From Reinekea sp. G2M2-21 (lineage in GTDB: Bacteria; Pseudomonadota; Gammaproteobacteria; Pseudomonadales; Natronospirillaceae): a stretch of DNA of 64,000 nt. The position numbers and the translations under genes were made by a program. Of this stretch, positions 10,740 through 20,491 are shown one piece after another; positions within the stretch are counted from its first letter, which is position 1, and every line of letters starts with the position of its first letter. The notes below the pieces were generated by a model. It saw nothing but the letters and a program-made list of their open reading frames with translations. It was not told where the DNA came from and did no database searches. The stretch covers positions 62,001 to 126,000 of the forward strand of contig NZ_JADPQG010000008.1 of the NCBI RefSeq assembly GCF_015687175.1, given 5' to 3'.

Positions 10740-11405
10740 TTAGCACCAGCTGGCATCGAGTTCATCATGTTCAAGGTGTTCGCGCACATTGGCGGTAAGA
10801 ACCCGGTAACCGACATTGCCGTATAGGGTTTGGCGACCGTTGTTCATGATCCAGGATGGACTGCCTTTGACGCTCAGTTCCTGCGCCGTTTGATAGTCGC
10901 TGGCTAACGCGGCCGCCGCCGAACCATCGTAGAGTCGCTTTTGTAACGCGGACGGTTCGAAGCCACAGTCTTTGACGAGAGCCAGCAAGATTTCCAGATC
11001 GCCAATATCCTTATTCTGAACAAAAAACTGCTGTCGAACTTTCACGCTGTAGCGTGCCGCTGCTTGCGATCCTTCCTGTAGTTCCAGTGCCTTGAGCAAC
11101 AGGTGCGCATTGAGCGAGCTTTTCGGACGGGTTTCACGCCAAACCTGATCACTGACTTCGGCATCCGGAAACGGTGCTGCGGCTTCCTGCACGTGTTCCG
11201 AAAATCCCTCGAACCCGCCTTTCGCCTGCCAGCCTTCGCCGATTCTCTTCTGAGTGTCCGCAAACAGATTCAGATAGTGATACCGGAACTGGATACGGTT
11301 GCCCCATTCCTTGTGCAGTTCATCAACACGTTTCTGGGCGATCCACGCCCACACGCACAGTACGTCCGTGTAGTAATCGATAATCAGAGAGTTTCGCATA
11401 GGCAT
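10740..11405 (-). CDS. DsbA-family thioredoxin-fold protein (FrnE / 2-hydroxychromene isomerase type)
   Basis: The 221-residue protein opens with a thioredoxin-like strand, then VLCVWAWIAQKRVDEL, which sits where DsbA relatives carry the CxxC active site. Here the motif is C-V-W-A, so only the first cysteine is present. A cis-proline-type segment follows later (SVKGSPSWIMNNGRQTLYG). The large helical insertion between them is typical of the FrnE/GST-kappa branch. There is no signal peptide, so it is cytoplasmic. With one cysteine it cannot run a standard disulfide exchange by itself; a glutathione-linked or isomerase role is possible but inferred. M1 and M3 are both possible starts. It lies 48 bases from ilvA on the same strand. 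Confidence 0.75.
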   Translation of the reverse strand: MPMRNSLIIDYYTDVLCVWAWIAQKRVDELHKEWGNRIQFRYHYLNLFADTQKRIGEGWQAKGGFEGFSEHVQEAAAPFPDAEVSDQVWRETRPKSSLNAHLLLKALELQEGSQAAARYSVKVRQQFFVQNKDIGDLEILLALVKDCGFEPSALQKRLYDGSAAAALASDYQTAQELSVKGSPSWIMNNGRQTLYGNVGYRVLTANVREHLEHDELDASWC

Positions 11406-11453
11406 ACCCGCACTTGGATGGTGCCTTCAGTGTAGTCTTCAGGAGAACAGGCG

Positions 11454-12968
11454 CTAACTCAAAAACGCGTTATACACCGGGTTGTCGGATTCATCCCAGT
11501 AGCGATATCCGAGTTCATCCAGTTTTTTATAAAAGTCCTTCAGGTCGCTCTTTGGCACCTGAATGCCGGACAACACTCGACCGTAGGCGGCACCGTGGTT
11601 GCGATAATGGAACAGGCTTATGTTCCAGTGTCCGCCAAGGGCGTTTAAAAACTTCAACAGGGCACCGGGCCGTTCCGGGAATTCAAAGCGGAACAGTCGC
11701 TCATCGGTTGCCTGAGGCGCATGGCCGCCCACCATATGCCGGACGTGGCCTTTGGCCACTTCGTTCTGGGTTAGATCGAGTACCTCATAGCCATCGTTAG
11801 TGAGTCGGGTGAGTAAGTCTTCACGTTCGCTATCGGCGCTGATTTTAAGGCCGACAAAAATGCGTGCGTTGTCGCTGTCGTTATAGCGGTAATTAAATTC
11901 AGTGACTGAGCGTTTACCAATGTGGGAGATGAAACGCTTGAAGCTGCCAGGCTTTTCCGGAATGGTGACCGAGAAGATGGCTTCATGGTGTTCACCGACG
12001 TCCGCTCGCTCGGCCACATAACGCAACCGGTCAAAGTTCATGTTGGCACCGGAACAGATAGTGACCAGAGTTTTGCCCTGCAAACTCTCGCGCTCAACGT
12101 ATTTTTTCATGCCTGCAACGCTGGTGGCACCGGCCGGCTCGGCGACAGAGCGAGTATCATCGAAGACGTCTTTAATGGCGGCACAGATTTCATCCGCGCT
12201 GACAGTGATCACTTCGTCGACGCAGTCTTTCAGGACTTTGAAGGTTTCTTTACCGATTTGCGCCACGGCGATGCCGTCTGCAAACAAGCCCACTTCTTTC
12301 AGTGTGACCCGCTTACCGGCCTGCATTGCTGCGGCTAAACAGGCGCTTTCCTCGTATTCAACGGCGATGACCTTGATCTCCGGACGCAGGTATTTGATGT
12401 AGGCGGAGACACCCGCCGCGAGTCCGCCACCACCGACTGGGATGAAGATCGCATTAATTTCACCGGGGCCATATTGGTGCAAGATTTCCCGAGCGATGGT
12501 GCCCTGGCCTGCAATAACATCTGGGTGATCATAGGGGTGTACAAAGGTGTAGCCTTTTTCATCCTGCAGCTTCACGGCATGGGCGTAGGCTTCGTCGAAA
12601 GAGTCACCGTGCAGAACGACTTTGCCGCCCCGGGCACGGACCGACGATACTTTGATGTCTGGTGTTGTTACCGGCATCACGATAATCGCTTTGATGCCCA
12701 TCAGCTTAGCAGCCTGTGCTAAACCCTGCGCATGATTGCCCGCCGACGCGCAGATAACACCTGCGGCTTTTTGAGCCTCTGTCAGGTGGGCCACCATGTT
12801 ATAGGCACCGCGCAGCTTGAACGAAAACACGGGCTGTAAATCTTCACGCTTGATTAAAATCTGATTGCCGAGGCGATTGCTGAGCGACGTTGCTTCATCC
12901 AGCGGCGTTTCGATCGCGGCTTCATAGACTTTCGCGTTGAGGATTTTCTTAACGTATTGTTCAAGCAT
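11454..12968 (-). CDS. ilvA: Threonine ammonia-lyase, biosynthetic (IlvA)
   Basis: This PLP enzyme deaminates threonine to 2-oxobutanoate, the first step of isoleucine synthesis. I place the start at the ATG at 12968 ([10 protein letters not shown]) because it follows AAGGA by six bases and fits the family N-terminus; the longer open frame upstream would run into the rpiA upstream region. The resulting 504 residues compare well with the usual 514. The PLP lysine is K51 in [11 protein letters not shown]; the glycine-rich phosphate loop is [10 protein letters not shown]. Two C-terminal ACT-like regulatory domains (about 325-410 and 420-504) are expected to bind isoleucine and valine. It is divergent from rpiA. 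Confidence 0.95.
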   Translation of the reverse strand: MLEQYVKKILNAKVYEAAIETPLDEATSLSNRLGNQILIKREDLQPVFSFKLRGAYNMVAHLTEAQKAAGVICASAGNHAQGLAQAAKLMGIKAIIVMPVTTPDIKVSSVRARGGKVVLHGDSFDEAYAHAVKLQDEKGYTFVHPYDHPDVIAGQGTIAREILHQYGPGEINAIFIPVGGGGLAAGVSAYIKYLRPEIKVIAVEYEESACLAAAMQAGKRVTLKEVGLFADGIAVAQIGKETFKVLKDCVDEVITVSADEICAAIKDVFDDTRSVAEPAGATSVAGMKKYVERESLQGKTLVTICSGANMNFDRLRYVAERADVGEHHEAIFSVTIPEKPGSFKRFISHIGKRSVTEFNYRYNDSDNARIFVGLKISADSEREDLLTRLTNDGYEVLDLTQNEVAKGHVRHMVGGHAPQATDERLFRFEFPERPGALLKFLNALGGHWNISLFHYRNHGAAYGRVLSGIQVPKSDLKDFYKKLDELGYRYWDESDNPVYNAFLS

Positions 12969-13161
12969 GATAGGTCCTTGTGACGGCCGTTCGAATGCCG
13001 CCAATCGGTTGTTCAAAGTGCACAGTGTACGGAAAACGTGCCATGGCGACATCCCAATTGTTGCGATACAGCCTTTCGAAAATGTGCCAGAAATCACCCC
13101 GAATAGTGAGAATTTTGCTTTGGACCCCTATAATGAGCGCAATTACCTTCAGGAATGCCTC

Positions 13162-13866
13162 ATGACTCAAGATGAACTGAAACAATTGGTCGCTCAGGCC
13201 GCTTTGGATTACATAAAACCAGAACTGCAGCCGAACGCGATTATCGGTGTCGGTACTGGTTCCACGGCAAACTGCTTTATAGATGCACTGGCAAAATATA
13301 AAGATGAATTCAAAGGCGCCGTGGCCAGCAGCGATGCAACCGCTGACCGCTTACGTGGTCATGGCATTGATGTGTTTGATATGAATGACGTCGAGTCTTT
13401 ATCGGTCTATGTCGACGGTGCTGATGAAGCAAATCGTAAGTTGCACCTGATCAAAGGTGGCGGTGCGGCGTTGACCCGTGAAAAAATTGTGGCATCGATT
13501 TCGAAAAAGTTCGTTTGTATCGCCGATGAATCGAAGGCCGTGGAGACCTTAGGCGCGTTCCCTTTGCCGGTCGAAGTAATCCCAATGGCTCGCAGCGCAG
13601 TTGCACGGAAAATTGTCGCGTTGGGTGGGAACCCGGTGTATCGGGAAGGCGTGGTAACCGATAATGGTAATGTCATCCTGGATGTTCATGGCTTAAGCAT
13701 AACCGATGCGGTTAGTCTGGAAAGTAAGCTGAACAATATTGTCGGCGTCGTAACCAACGGCTTATTCGCGGCTCGACCGGCTGACGTTTTATTGCTGGGC
13801 ACGAAAGACGGCGTGAAAACCCTGACGGTGATTAATACATCAGCTTCATCCGGGGAATTTTTCTAA
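13162..13866 (+). CDS. rpiA: Ribose-5-phosphate isomerase A
   Basis: RpiA interconverts ribose 5-phosphate and ribulose 5-phosphate in the pentose phosphate pathway. The ATG at 13162 follows AGGAA with six-base spacing and gives the standard opening [18 protein letters not shown]; the upstream extension of the frame is not coding. The length is 234 residues. Recognisable segments are [16 protein letters not shown] (phosphate loop), [25 protein letters not shown]-like [26 protein letters not shown] split over two motifs, and CIADESK. All are characteristic of RpiA. Divergent ilvA/rpiA is a common gammaproteobacterial arrangement. A strong terminator follows. Confidence 0.96.
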   Translation: MTQDELKQLVAQAALDYIKPELQPNAIIGVGTGSTANCFIDALAKYKDEFKGAVASSDATADRLRGHGIDVFDMNDVESLSVYVDGADEANRKLHLIKGGGAALTREKIVASISKKFVCIADESKAVETLGAFPLPVEVIPMARSAVARKIVALGGNPVYREGVVTDNGNVILDVHGLSITDAVSLESKLNNIVGVVTNGLFAARPADVLLLGTKDGVKTLTVINTSASSGEFF

Positions 13867-13883
13867 ACCGAAATCGTCTACAC

Positions 13884-13911
13884 AAAAAAGCCAGCGTTTT
13901 GCTGGCTTTTT
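13884..13911. terminator. Bidirectional terminator between rpiA and the DUF2147 gene
   Basis: Six A, then a perfect GCCAGC / GCTGGC stem with loop GTTTT, then five T and a further T-rich stretch. It can serve rpiA from the left and the convergent gene from the right. Confidence 0.85.
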
Positions 13912-13933
13912 GATTTTTTAATTTAAAAACTAA

Positions 13934-14368
13934 TTATTTAGCGCGTTCCCAAACCTGTGTCCGGCCGATCAGTGCGAAGCCGATGAAGCCACGGACTTCC
14001 AGCTTAGTGCCGTTGTCGATCACCTTCAGTTTGGCTTTGTATTCTTTGCCATTGCCTGGGTCCAGAATGGTACCGCCTTTCCATTCATCGCCGTCTTGAG
14101 TCAAACCCCAAACAAACGTCATGCCTTCAATGGGCTGGCCTTTGCGTTTGCCTTTGCAATCATCGCATGTTGGGTTGGGTTCACTTGGGTTGAGCAGCGT
14201 GTCGATCCGCCCCATCAGTTCACCGTTTTCAATCCAAACGGTGACGATGCTTTTTTCGTCGCCAGTTTCATCGTCAATAGTTTTCCATACGCCTTCGGGG
14301 GACGTCGAGGCCGCCATGGAAATGCTTGCCCAAGTCATCAGTAGCAGTGTTGAGAGGATTTTTTTCAT
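13934..14368 (-). CDS. Secreted DUF2147 protein
   Basis: The 144 residues start with a cleavable signal peptide (MKKILSTLLLMTWASISMA, cut before AST). The mature part is a small beta-rich domain of the DUF2147 type: it opens PEGVWKTIDDETG, carries a CDDC motif (two cysteines plus acidic residues, about residues 64-67) within a PNPTCDDCKG stretch, and continues with GMTFVWGLTQDGDEWKGG, ILDPGNGKEY and a C-terminal GFALIGRTQVWER. These are the standard family landmarks. It should be periplasmic. Members are found widely with no assigned biochemical role. It is a monocistronic unit sharing the rpiA terminator. Confidence 0.88.
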   Translation of the reverse strand: MKKILSTLLLMTWASISMAASTSPEGVWKTIDDETGDEKSIVTVWIENGELMGRIDTLLNPSEPNPTCDDCKGKRKGQPIEGMTFVWGLTQDGDEWKGGTILDPGNGKEYKAKLKVIDNGTKLEVRGFIGFALIGRTQVWERAK

Positions 14369-14460
14369 TATTGTGTTCTCCGGTTAGTAACGTCACTACC
14401 TTAGCAAATGCCGGTTAATGCTCAAGTCTGACGATTCATTTAGTGAGTTAAGATAAACAA

Positions 14461-14934
14461 TCAACTGCGAATGGTATGGGATTTCACGCCCAGCAGGCGG
14501 ATAAGGTCCTGCGGCGCGAATTCTATTTGTAATCCCCGTTTGCCCGCGCTGGTCAGAATTTGTTCGAAATACAGGGCTGAGTCATCAATAACCATCGGCA
14601 AGCGCTTTTTCTGACCGAAAGGACTGATGCCACCAACCACGTACCCGGTGATCTTTTCAGCCAGTGCAGGATCTGCCATTTGCGCTTTTTTGGCACCGTG
14701 TGCTGCCGCGGCTGCTTTGAGGTTCAACGTGGCTGACACCGGAATTATACAAACCGCGAGTTGTTTGGGGTCGCCATTGAGGCTTACCAGCAGCGTTTTG
14801 AACAAACGTTCATGACTGACGTTCAGAGCATCGGCGACGTCCTGGCCGTAATTATCGCTGCTGTGGGTCAAAACGTATTCGTGCAGAGTATAGGCAACCT
14901 TTTGCTTTTTCAGGTACACAATTGCAGGTGTCAT
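14461..14934 (-). CDS. ybaK: Cys-tRNA(Pro)/Cys-tRNA(Cys) deacylase YbaK
   Basis: This trans-editing factor clears cysteine mischarged onto tRNA-Pro. At 157 residues it matches the family length. Key stretches are the lysine-bearing HERLFKTLLVSL, the AVCIIPV strand, KAAAAAHGAKKAQMAD and the signature GYVVGGISPFGQKKRLP with its Gly-Gly-Ile-Ser-Pro loop. It stands 17 bases downstream of the cpxA stop on the same strand, so it may be the last gene of the cpxR-cpxA transcript, although the functional link is not obvious. Confidence 0.93.
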   Translation of the reverse strand: MTPAIVYLKKQKVAYTLHEYVLTHSSDNYGQDVADALNVSHERLFKTLLVSLNGDPKQLAVCIIPVSATLNLKAAAAAHGAKKAQMADPALAEKITGYVVGGISPFGQKKRLPMVIDDSALYFEQILTSAGKRGLQIEFAPQDLIRLLGVKSHTIRS

Positions 14935-14951
14935 AGGGAGATTCCAAAGGC

Positions 14952-16364
14952 TTACCGAGCTGGTTTGGGACGGGCTTCGGTCGAAATGGGCAAGTCGATC
15001 TGTACGATGAGGCCATGCGGTTGATTGTTTGACGCATGAATAAACCCTTCGTGCATCTGCACTGCCTGCAGTGCGATATTCAACCCCAGACCAGCGCCCG
15101 TGTTGGATTGATCTAGCCGATAAAACGGGTCGAACAACCGGATAAGCTTGTCTTCAGGTACACCTGGCCCCTCGTCAGCAATGGTGATGCTGACCTGATA
15201 CGGGTTCTGTTTCATCGTCACCGCAATTGCGCCCTGTTCTGGTGAGAAACGCAACGCATTACGCAGAACATTATCGACCGTGCTGTGCAGCAGTTGTGCA
15301 TCACCCACCATGCGCAGTGGAGCATCAATGTCCAGATCGATGCGGATATGGCGTGGTTCGGCCTCAAAGCGCGCATCTTCAACGACTTTTTTGACGATAT
15401 CGTCCAGCTCTATGGTTTGCCATTCCACATGATGCATGTCGTTTTCAAACCGACTGAGCTTGAGTATCTGCGCGATCATGTTTTCCAGCCGGTCGCTTTC
15501 CCGTTCGATGCGATCTAAAGCGCGATCCAGGCCTTCCGGCGCCTTCTGGCGTACAATGCCCATCGCTACCTGTAACCGCGTCAAAGGCGAGCGCAGTTCA
15601 TGGCTGACATTGCTGAGCAGGCGTTGTTGCGCTGACACAAGATCCTGAATCCGCCCCGCCATTTCGTCGAAATCCCGGCCCAGTTCGCCGATTTCATCTG
15701 AACGTCGACTGACGCTGCTGCCCGCGCGGGCACCTAAGGTTCCACGAGACAGAGCACGTACGGTTTGACGCAATTTTTCGATGGGTCGTACCAGTGACCA
15801 AGTTAGAATCAAACTCATGATGCCGGAAATGGTCAGTGCAAAAGCCAGCTGCACCGATTGACTCTCTAACCAAAACGGCAGATTCGCCGGAGGTAACGAC
15901 GGAACACCGCGTACAAACAAACGGAAGTTAAGGCCGCTGAAGGTGATGGACATGGGGCCCAACCAGGCCTCGTTGCGCCATTGACCAACCCGCAAACCTT
16001 CGTACTCCATCATTTCGGAGAGCATCACCAAAATGCGGTTGGGCGGTTGCGGCAAGCCATAGAGCCGGTAGGTTTCATCGACCAGGTACAGCTGATATTT
16101 GGCATTTTCATTGTAGGCGGCCAGCATTTGCTGGATGAGCGTGAAGTCACCCAGGGTTTCCCCAAATTCCGGTACTTGCACGCTGTTGAGAATTGAGATT
16201 TGCCGAGAGGTCGGTGGCGCCACCTGATATTGCTGTGCCGCCTGATAGGATACAAAGTACGCGGCGATCACAATAAGAATAAGCGACAGCCAAAAACTCA
16301 ACCAGATTTTGCCGAAAACGGAACCCAGGGGGTTCAGTTTTCGCAGGTTAGACCACAGACTCAC
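14952..16364 (-). CDS. cpxA: Envelope-stress sensor histidine kinase, CpxA-like
   Basis: The 470-residue inner-membrane kinase has one transmembrane helix near residues 18-40, a periplasmic sensor domain of about 130 residues and a second helix near 175-195. These are followed by HAMP, the dimerisation box LLSNVSHELRSPLTRLQ (phospho-accepting His in the middle) and an ATPase domain with DNVLRNALRFSP (N box), DEGPGVPEDK (G1), FDPFYRLDQ (F box) and GAGLGLNIA (G2). The dimerisation region is closest to CpxA among the kinases I know. The start codon overlaps the cpxR stop by 4 bases (ATGA), which fixes it as the partner kinase. The periplasmic domain is the part least certain to sense the same signals as in E. 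coli. Confidence 0.88.
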   Translation of the reverse strand: MSLWSNLRKLNPLGSVFGKIWLSFWLSLILIVIAAYFVSYQAAQQYQVAPPTSRQISILNSVQVPEFGETLGDFTLIQQMLAAYNENAKYQLYLVDETYRLYGLPQPPNRILVMLSEMMEYEGLRVGQWRNEAWLGPMSITFSGLNFRLFVRGVPSLPPANLPFWLESQSVQLAFALTISGIMSLILTWSLVRPIEKLRQTVRALSRGTLGARAGSSVSRRSDEIGELGRDFDEMAGRIQDLVSAQQRLLSNVSHELRSPLTRLQVAMGIVRQKAPEGLDRALDRIERESDRLENMIAQILKLSRFENDMHHVEWQTIELDDIVKKVVEDARFEAEPRHIRIDLDIDAPLRMVGDAQLLHSTVDNVLRNALRFSPEQGAIAVTMKQNPYQVSITIADEGPGVPEDKLIRLFDPFYRLDQSNTGAGLGLNIALQAVQMHEGFIHASNNQPHGLIVQIDLPISTEARPKPAR

Positions 16365-17062
16365 TGAGCGGGATCGACAAACATATAGCCAATGCCGCGA
16401 ATGGTCTGAATCTTGGATTGTTCAGATGAGCCACCCAGTTTCCGGCGTACGTTGCTGACGTGCATGTCGATCGAACGGTCGTAAGCCATGATTTCACGCC
16501 CGAGCACTTCCAGATACAGATCTTCTTTAGGCACTGCCTTGCCCGCACGAGTCATCAACACACGCAGGACTTTGAATTCGCTGGTGGTCATCGGAATGTG
16601 TTCGCCGTCGCTGTATACACGGTAAGTGTCGAAATTGAGTTCAACGCCGTTGCAAGCCAGAATGCCGCTGTCGTCGCTTTGCTGTGTTTTGTCCAGTTCG
16701 ATACGGCGTAACAAGGCTTTGATACGTGCCAGCAACTCGCGGTGACTATAAGGCTTGGCCAAGTAATCGTCGGCACCCAGTTCCAGTCCCAGAATCCGGT
16801 CTGTTTCTTCACCTTTGGCGGTCAGCATTAGTACCGGAACGATGGATGTCTGGCGAATGCGTTTTAAGGTTTCGAAACCATCGATACCCGGCATCATGAC
16901 GTCCAGCAAGACCAGATCAAAATGATGTTGGTTAATCTGTTCAATACCGGCTTCGCCGGTGTGGGCTGCTTCCAGCCGGTAGCCTTCCGCTGCCAGGTAC
17001 TCACCCAGCAATTCCGCTAAGTCTTTATCGTCGTCGATCAGCAAAATGCTGTGTGTACTCAT
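16361..17062 (-). CDS. cpxR: OmpR-family response regulator, CpxR-like
   Basis: The 233 residues contain a receiver domain (acidic pocket DDDKD at 10-14, phospho-Asp D54 in LVLLDVMMPG, LMLTAKG and the Lys in YLAKPYSHRELLARI) and a C-terminal winged helix. The C-terminal segment VLGREIMAYDRSIDMHVSNVRRKL is nearly the CpxR signature, and GIGYMFVDP closes the wing. It is the first gene of the cpxR-cpxA pair and is translationally coupled to it. By family knowledge it controls envelope protein-folding and stress genes; the sequence alone does not show the regulon. Confidence 0.9.
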   Translation of the reverse strand: MSTHSILLIDDDKDLAELLGEYLAAEGYRLEAAHTGEAGIEQINQHHFDLVLLDVMMPGIDGFETLKRIRQTSIVPVLMLTAKGEETDRILGLELGADDYLAKPYSHRELLARIKALLRRIELDKTQQSDDSGILACNGVELNFDTYRVYSDGEHIPMTTSEFKVLRVLMTRAGKAVPKEDLYLEVLGREIMAYDRSIDMHVSNVRRKLGGSSEQSKIQTIRGIGYMFVDPAQ

Positions 17063-17321
17063 GACATGGTTCCCTTTAACAGTTAGTTAGCGCCTTTAAT
17101 ACGTGTTCGCAGGATAAATCCCAAGACCCCGATTGACCCTTTTACTGCATGTTTACACCGGTGCAGCCCCCGTGTTGCGTATGACATGGACCGACCTGGT
17201 TGCGCATGAGCCACTAGGGTCAGGTAATCGCCGCTTATCAGTTTCGGGTGATTACGCTAGAATTTTGCGTCAATGCCCGAACATACAGTACTGGGGCCAT
17301 CATGTCCGGGTTTGGAAGTTT

Positions 17322-17912
17322 ATGATAGAAGATGATGAAGATTTTAAAGCCTTTCGTGAAGAGATGAAGGGTGTGCAGCCGATCAAAGCCAAAGAAAAGG
17401 TCGATGTTACCAAAAAAACGGTACCGGAACCGTCGCTGATCCACCGACGGCAGATGGCGGTGAAAGTCGAGACGGGCAGTAATAATCATCTTACGGAAGA
17501 GATTATCGATTTGGTGCACCCGCTGGACCCAATCGAATACCGCAGCGACGGTGTGTCCATTGGCGTGTACCGTAATCTTAAGCGCGGGCAGTATCCTATT
17601 GATGCACGGTTGGACTTGCATCGAAAGAAAATGGCGGAAGCCCGTCAGGACGTTTTTCAGTTTATTCAGGATTGTCAGAAGTACGACATCCGCAGCGCGA
17701 TTATCCTCCACGGTAAGGGCGAACTTAGTGAGCCAAAAGCGTTCCTGAAAAGTTGTGTGAATACCTGGTTGAAGCAGATACCGGAGGTTATTGCGTTCCA
17801 CAGCGCGCAAAAACACCACGGTGGCGTTGGCGCGCTCTATGTGTTGATTAAAAAAAGCGAGCGCAAAAAGCAGGAAAACAAAATCAAATTCAACAAAGGC
17901 AGAGTGGACTGA
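17322..17912 (+). CDS. smrA: Smr-domain protein, SmrA/YdaL-like
   Basis: The open frame extends further upstream, but the ATG at 17322 gives the family opening (MIEDDEDFKAFREEMKGVQPIK, shown in part) and follows GGAAG by four bases. The product is 196 residues, close to E. coli SmrA (187). The C-terminal Smr (MutS2-related) domain shows the LDLHRKKMAEAR start, the SAIILHGKGE strand-loop and the HHGGVGALYVLIKK end, with the conserved LHGKG and GGxGA elements thought to bind or nick nucleic acid. It is 19 bases upstream of the PAP2 gene and probably co-transcribed with it. Confidence 0.88.
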   Translation: MIEDDEDFKAFREEMKGVQPIKAKEKVDVTKKTVPEPSLIHRRQMAVKVETGSNNHLTEEIIDLVHPLDPIEYRSDGVSIGVYRNLKRGQYPIDARLDLHRKKMAEARQDVFQFIQDCQKYDIRSAIILHGKGELSEPKAFLKSCVNTWLKQIPEVIAFHSAQKHHGGVGALYVLIKKSERKKQENKIKFNKGRVD

Positions 17913-17931
17913 CCATTCATAAGGACAACGT

Positions 17932-18471
17932 GTGCAATTCAAAATTACCCTAGCAGTTTTACTGATTGGTCTGTCGTCGTCCGCGATTGCTGAGGCGGAT
18001 TGGGATACTTATATTGAGCGTACTGGAGATGTGTTGGCTGTTGCCCTACCTTTGACGGCGTTAACGGCAACCTACACGTTGCAGGATTCGGATGGACGCA
18101 AACAGCTGCTGACGTCTTATGCTGCCACGTTGAGCCTGACGTACGCGGGCAAGTTTGCCATCGGCAAGGAACGACCCGATGGCTCCAATAACCTCGGTTT
18201 TCCGAGCGCTCACACCAGCAGTGCGTTTTCCGGCGCGTCGTTTCTGGCAAAACGATACGGTTGGGACATAGGTGTACCGGCCTATCTTGCCGCCAGTTTC
18301 GTGGGATTCAGTCGTGTGCATGCGAACAAACACGATTGGTGGGATGTTACCGCCGGTGCAGCATTGGCGATGGGTATCAATGAATGGCTGGTGCGCGATC
18401 AATCAGACTTGAATGTTGCGCTATTGCCTGTTGCTGGTGGGGCGCAACTCGCGTTCAGTATTCGCTATTGA
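17932..18471 (+). CDS. PAP2-family membrane phosphatase
   Basis: The 179-residue protein starts at a GTG preceded by AAGGA and carries a signal peptide (to about residue 20, SSSAIA). All three PAP2 motifs are present: KFAIGKERP (K-x6-RP), PSAHTSSAF (the PSxH variant of PSGH) and SRVHANKHDWWD (SR-x5-H-x3-D). The catalytic His lies in the third. The family removes phosphate from lipid pyrophosphates or lipid A; the short length with a leader peptide resembles periplasm-facing lipid phosphatases. The stop overlaps the end of the convergent histidine kinase gene by 17 bases. Confidence 0.88.
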   Translation: MQFKITLAVLLIGLSSSAIAEADWDTYIERTGDVLAVALPLTALTATYTLQDSDGRKQLLTSYAATLSLTYAGKFAIGKERPDGSNNLGFPSAHTSSAFSGASFLAKRYGWDIGVPAYLAASFVGFSRVHANKHDWWDVTAGAALAMGINEWLVRDQSDLNVALLPVAGGAQLAFSIRY

Positions 18472-20491
18472 GACGGTTCGATTCAGACTCTGTCGCGTTC
18501 GGTTTGGCATAGTCTGCCAACAAACTGGCCAGTGCCTTGAGGCGAATGGGTTTGGTCAGAAAAGCCTGCATGCCCGAGGCAGTCGCCTGTTGTTGGAAAT
18601 AGTCGCCCGTGTGTGCCGAAAGCCCGACGACATTGGTTGGTCGAATAGCCACAATGTGTTCGGTTGCTTCTGGGCCGTCCATGTCGGGCATTTCGTAGTC
18701 CATCAGGACCAGGTCGTAGGGTTGCGCCATGACTCGCTTAATGGCGTCGGCACCATTGCTCACGCATTCCGCCTTAATCTGGAACCGCTTCAATAAGCCT
18801 GCTAATACAATAAGGTTGCTTTGATTGTCGTCGACGCACAGAACCGACAGATAGCTGTAGTCGGGTTGGTATTCTTTTGCGCTGTCCACCGGTGCCGATT
18901 CTAACCGGACGAATTCTGGATCCCACAATTGATTGACCACAAAAGGTCGGGCCAGAAACCGGTCAATGGCAGTCGTGTCTTCAAGGTCTTTCACGTATTT
19001 TTCAAAACCGATCAATATCCCCTGCAGTTCAGGCACTTGCTGTTTGGTTTGTTGGATCAGCGCCATGCCGCTGGTCTGTGGGAAGCGCTGTTCGACGATA
19101 AGGTGAGTGAACGTGGCTCTGGCCAGGCTAGCCTCAAATTCTGCCTTATTTTTTACCCAGGTCATTTGCGGTGCTCGATCATCCTGACGCCATAAATCGG
19201 CGAGCTCGGAATGGCGGGTGCACAGCAGATAGCGACCACTGTGAGGAGCCGTCTCGCGTGCTGGCAGCAAGCACGGCAGGGTGAACTGGAGCGTCGTGCC
19301 TTGACCTGGAGTGCTATCTACCTGAATACCGCCACCCCACAGTTGAATGATTTCTTTGACAATGGCCAGACCCAAACCCGTACCGCCAAACTTGCGGGTG
19401 GTTGAAGTGTCAGCCTGATGAAAACGCTCAAAAAGGTGCGTTTGTTTGTCGCTAGGAATACCGATGCCGGTGTCGGCAATTTCAAATCGCAACGCTGAAA
19501 CATCGAACCGGACACGTAGAGTAATATGACCTTGTTCCGTGAACTTAAATGCGTTGCCGATCAGGTTCATCAGCACTTGCTGGAGCCTCGTGGAGTCGCC
19601 CCGAATGACTGTAGGAATGGCTGGATCCACCCAGCCGGTCAGTAACACATTGCTTCGGTCGCTGGCCTGGGTATAGACCGCTAAACACTGAAGAATCACT
19701 TCCCGGATGTTGAACTCCGTGCTCTCAAGGGCGAGCTTACCGGCTTCTATTTTACTAACATCCAGAATGTCGTTGATAATGCGTAACAGAACGTCACTGC
19801 TGTTCTGTAACGTATGCAGGTAGCGTTGCTGAATTGTCGTGGGTTTTTCAAGATTCAGCAGTTCAATCATACCGACAATAGCGTTCATGGGCGTGCGGAT
19901 TTCATGACTCATGTTGGCCAGGAACTGGGTTTTCGCTTCCATAGCCCGCAATGCTTTTGACTCAGAAGCTCGAAGCGTCTGTTCGTATTCCGCCTGCTGG
20001 GTGACATCAAAGTGAAAACCGGTCACCTCCAATGGATTGCCCTGTTTATCTCGGATGACGAAGCCCGTACCTTCAATCCAGCGGACGGAATTGTCAGGCA
20101 GAATAATGCGGTAGGTATGATTGAATAAGTTGCCTTGACCGCTCAATACCTGGGTAATGTTCGACAGAGCTCCCTCTCGGTCTTCTGGGTGCAACATCGA
20201 TTCCCAGGTACCCGGCAGAATGTAACGGGCTTTGCCTTCTAAACCAAACATGGCCAGAGATTTTTCGTCCCAGAAGGATTTGTTGGTGGCAACTTTATAA
20301 TTAAACACACCGGCGTGTGCTGCACTGATGGCTTTATGCAGTAGATCAAGCCTCGCTTCGCTGGCGGCATTGAGTTGCCGGGCGCGTCTTAACTCGCTGG
20401 CGCTTAACAGCCAGCCGGACAAGGCGATAGCCAATGCGAAGGTAAGTAGCCATTCCATAGCAGAATTTAATGTCCCGTCATTAGTAAGCAA
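18455..20491 (-). CDS. Hybrid sensor histidine kinase with PAS and receiver domains
   Basis: The 678 residues contain, in order, an N-terminal hydrophobic segment (EWLLTFALAIALSGWLL, about 13-29), a coiled linker, and a PAS_3-type sensor domain (about 50-170, with WDEKSLAMFG, HPEDREGAL and VRWIEGTGFVIRDKQG). A kinase core follows with H196 in FLANMSHEIRTPMNA, LMNLIGNAFKFT, DTGIGIPSD and GGTGLGLAI. After a pseudo-receiver-like region (about 420-535) comes a true receiver domain (VLCVDDNQSN, phospho-Asp D598 in LVLMDYEMPD, and the Lys in FLTKPIRLKAL). A cytoplasmic PAS sensor relaying within one chain is the likely design. M1 or M12 could be the start. No cognate regulator gene is adjacent. Confidence 0.88.
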   Translation of the reverse strand: MLTNDGTLNSAMEWLLTFALAIALSGWLLSASELRRARQLNAASEARLDLLHKAISAAHAGVFNYKVATNKSFWDEKSLAMFGLEGKARYILPGTWESMLHPEDREGALSNITQVLSGQGNLFNHTYRIILPDNSVRWIEGTGFVIRDKQGNPLEVTGFHFDVTQQAEYEQTLRASESKALRAMEAKTQFLANMSHEIRTPMNAIVGMIELLNLEKPTTIQQRYLHTLQNSSDVLLRIINDILDVSKIEAGKLALESTEFNIREVILQCLAVYTQASDRSNVLLTGWVDPAIPTVIRGDSTRLQQVLMNLIGNAFKFTEQGHITLRVRFDVSALRFEIADTGIGIPSDKQTHLFERFHQADTSTTRKFGGTGLGLAIVKEIIQLWGGGIQVDSTPGQGTTLQFTLPCLLPARETAPHSGRYLLCTRHSELADLWRQDDRAPQMTWVKNKAEFEASLARATFTHLIVEQRFPQTSGMALIQQTKQQVPELQGILIGFEKYVKDLEDTTAIDRFLARPFVVNQLWDPEFVRLESAPVDSAKEYQPDYSYLSVLCVDDNQSNLIVLAGLLKRFQIKAECVSNGADAIKRVMAQPYDLVLMDYEMPDMDGPEATEHIVAIRPTNVVGLSAHTGDYFQQQATASGMQAFLTKPIRLKALASLLADYAKPNATESESNRLNSEY

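Noticed and set aside
12937-13161. N-terminal extension of rpiA and of ilvA over each other
   Set aside because: The extended frames overlap head to head and carry no family sequence. The starts at 13162 and 12968 have ribosome-binding sites and standard N-termini.
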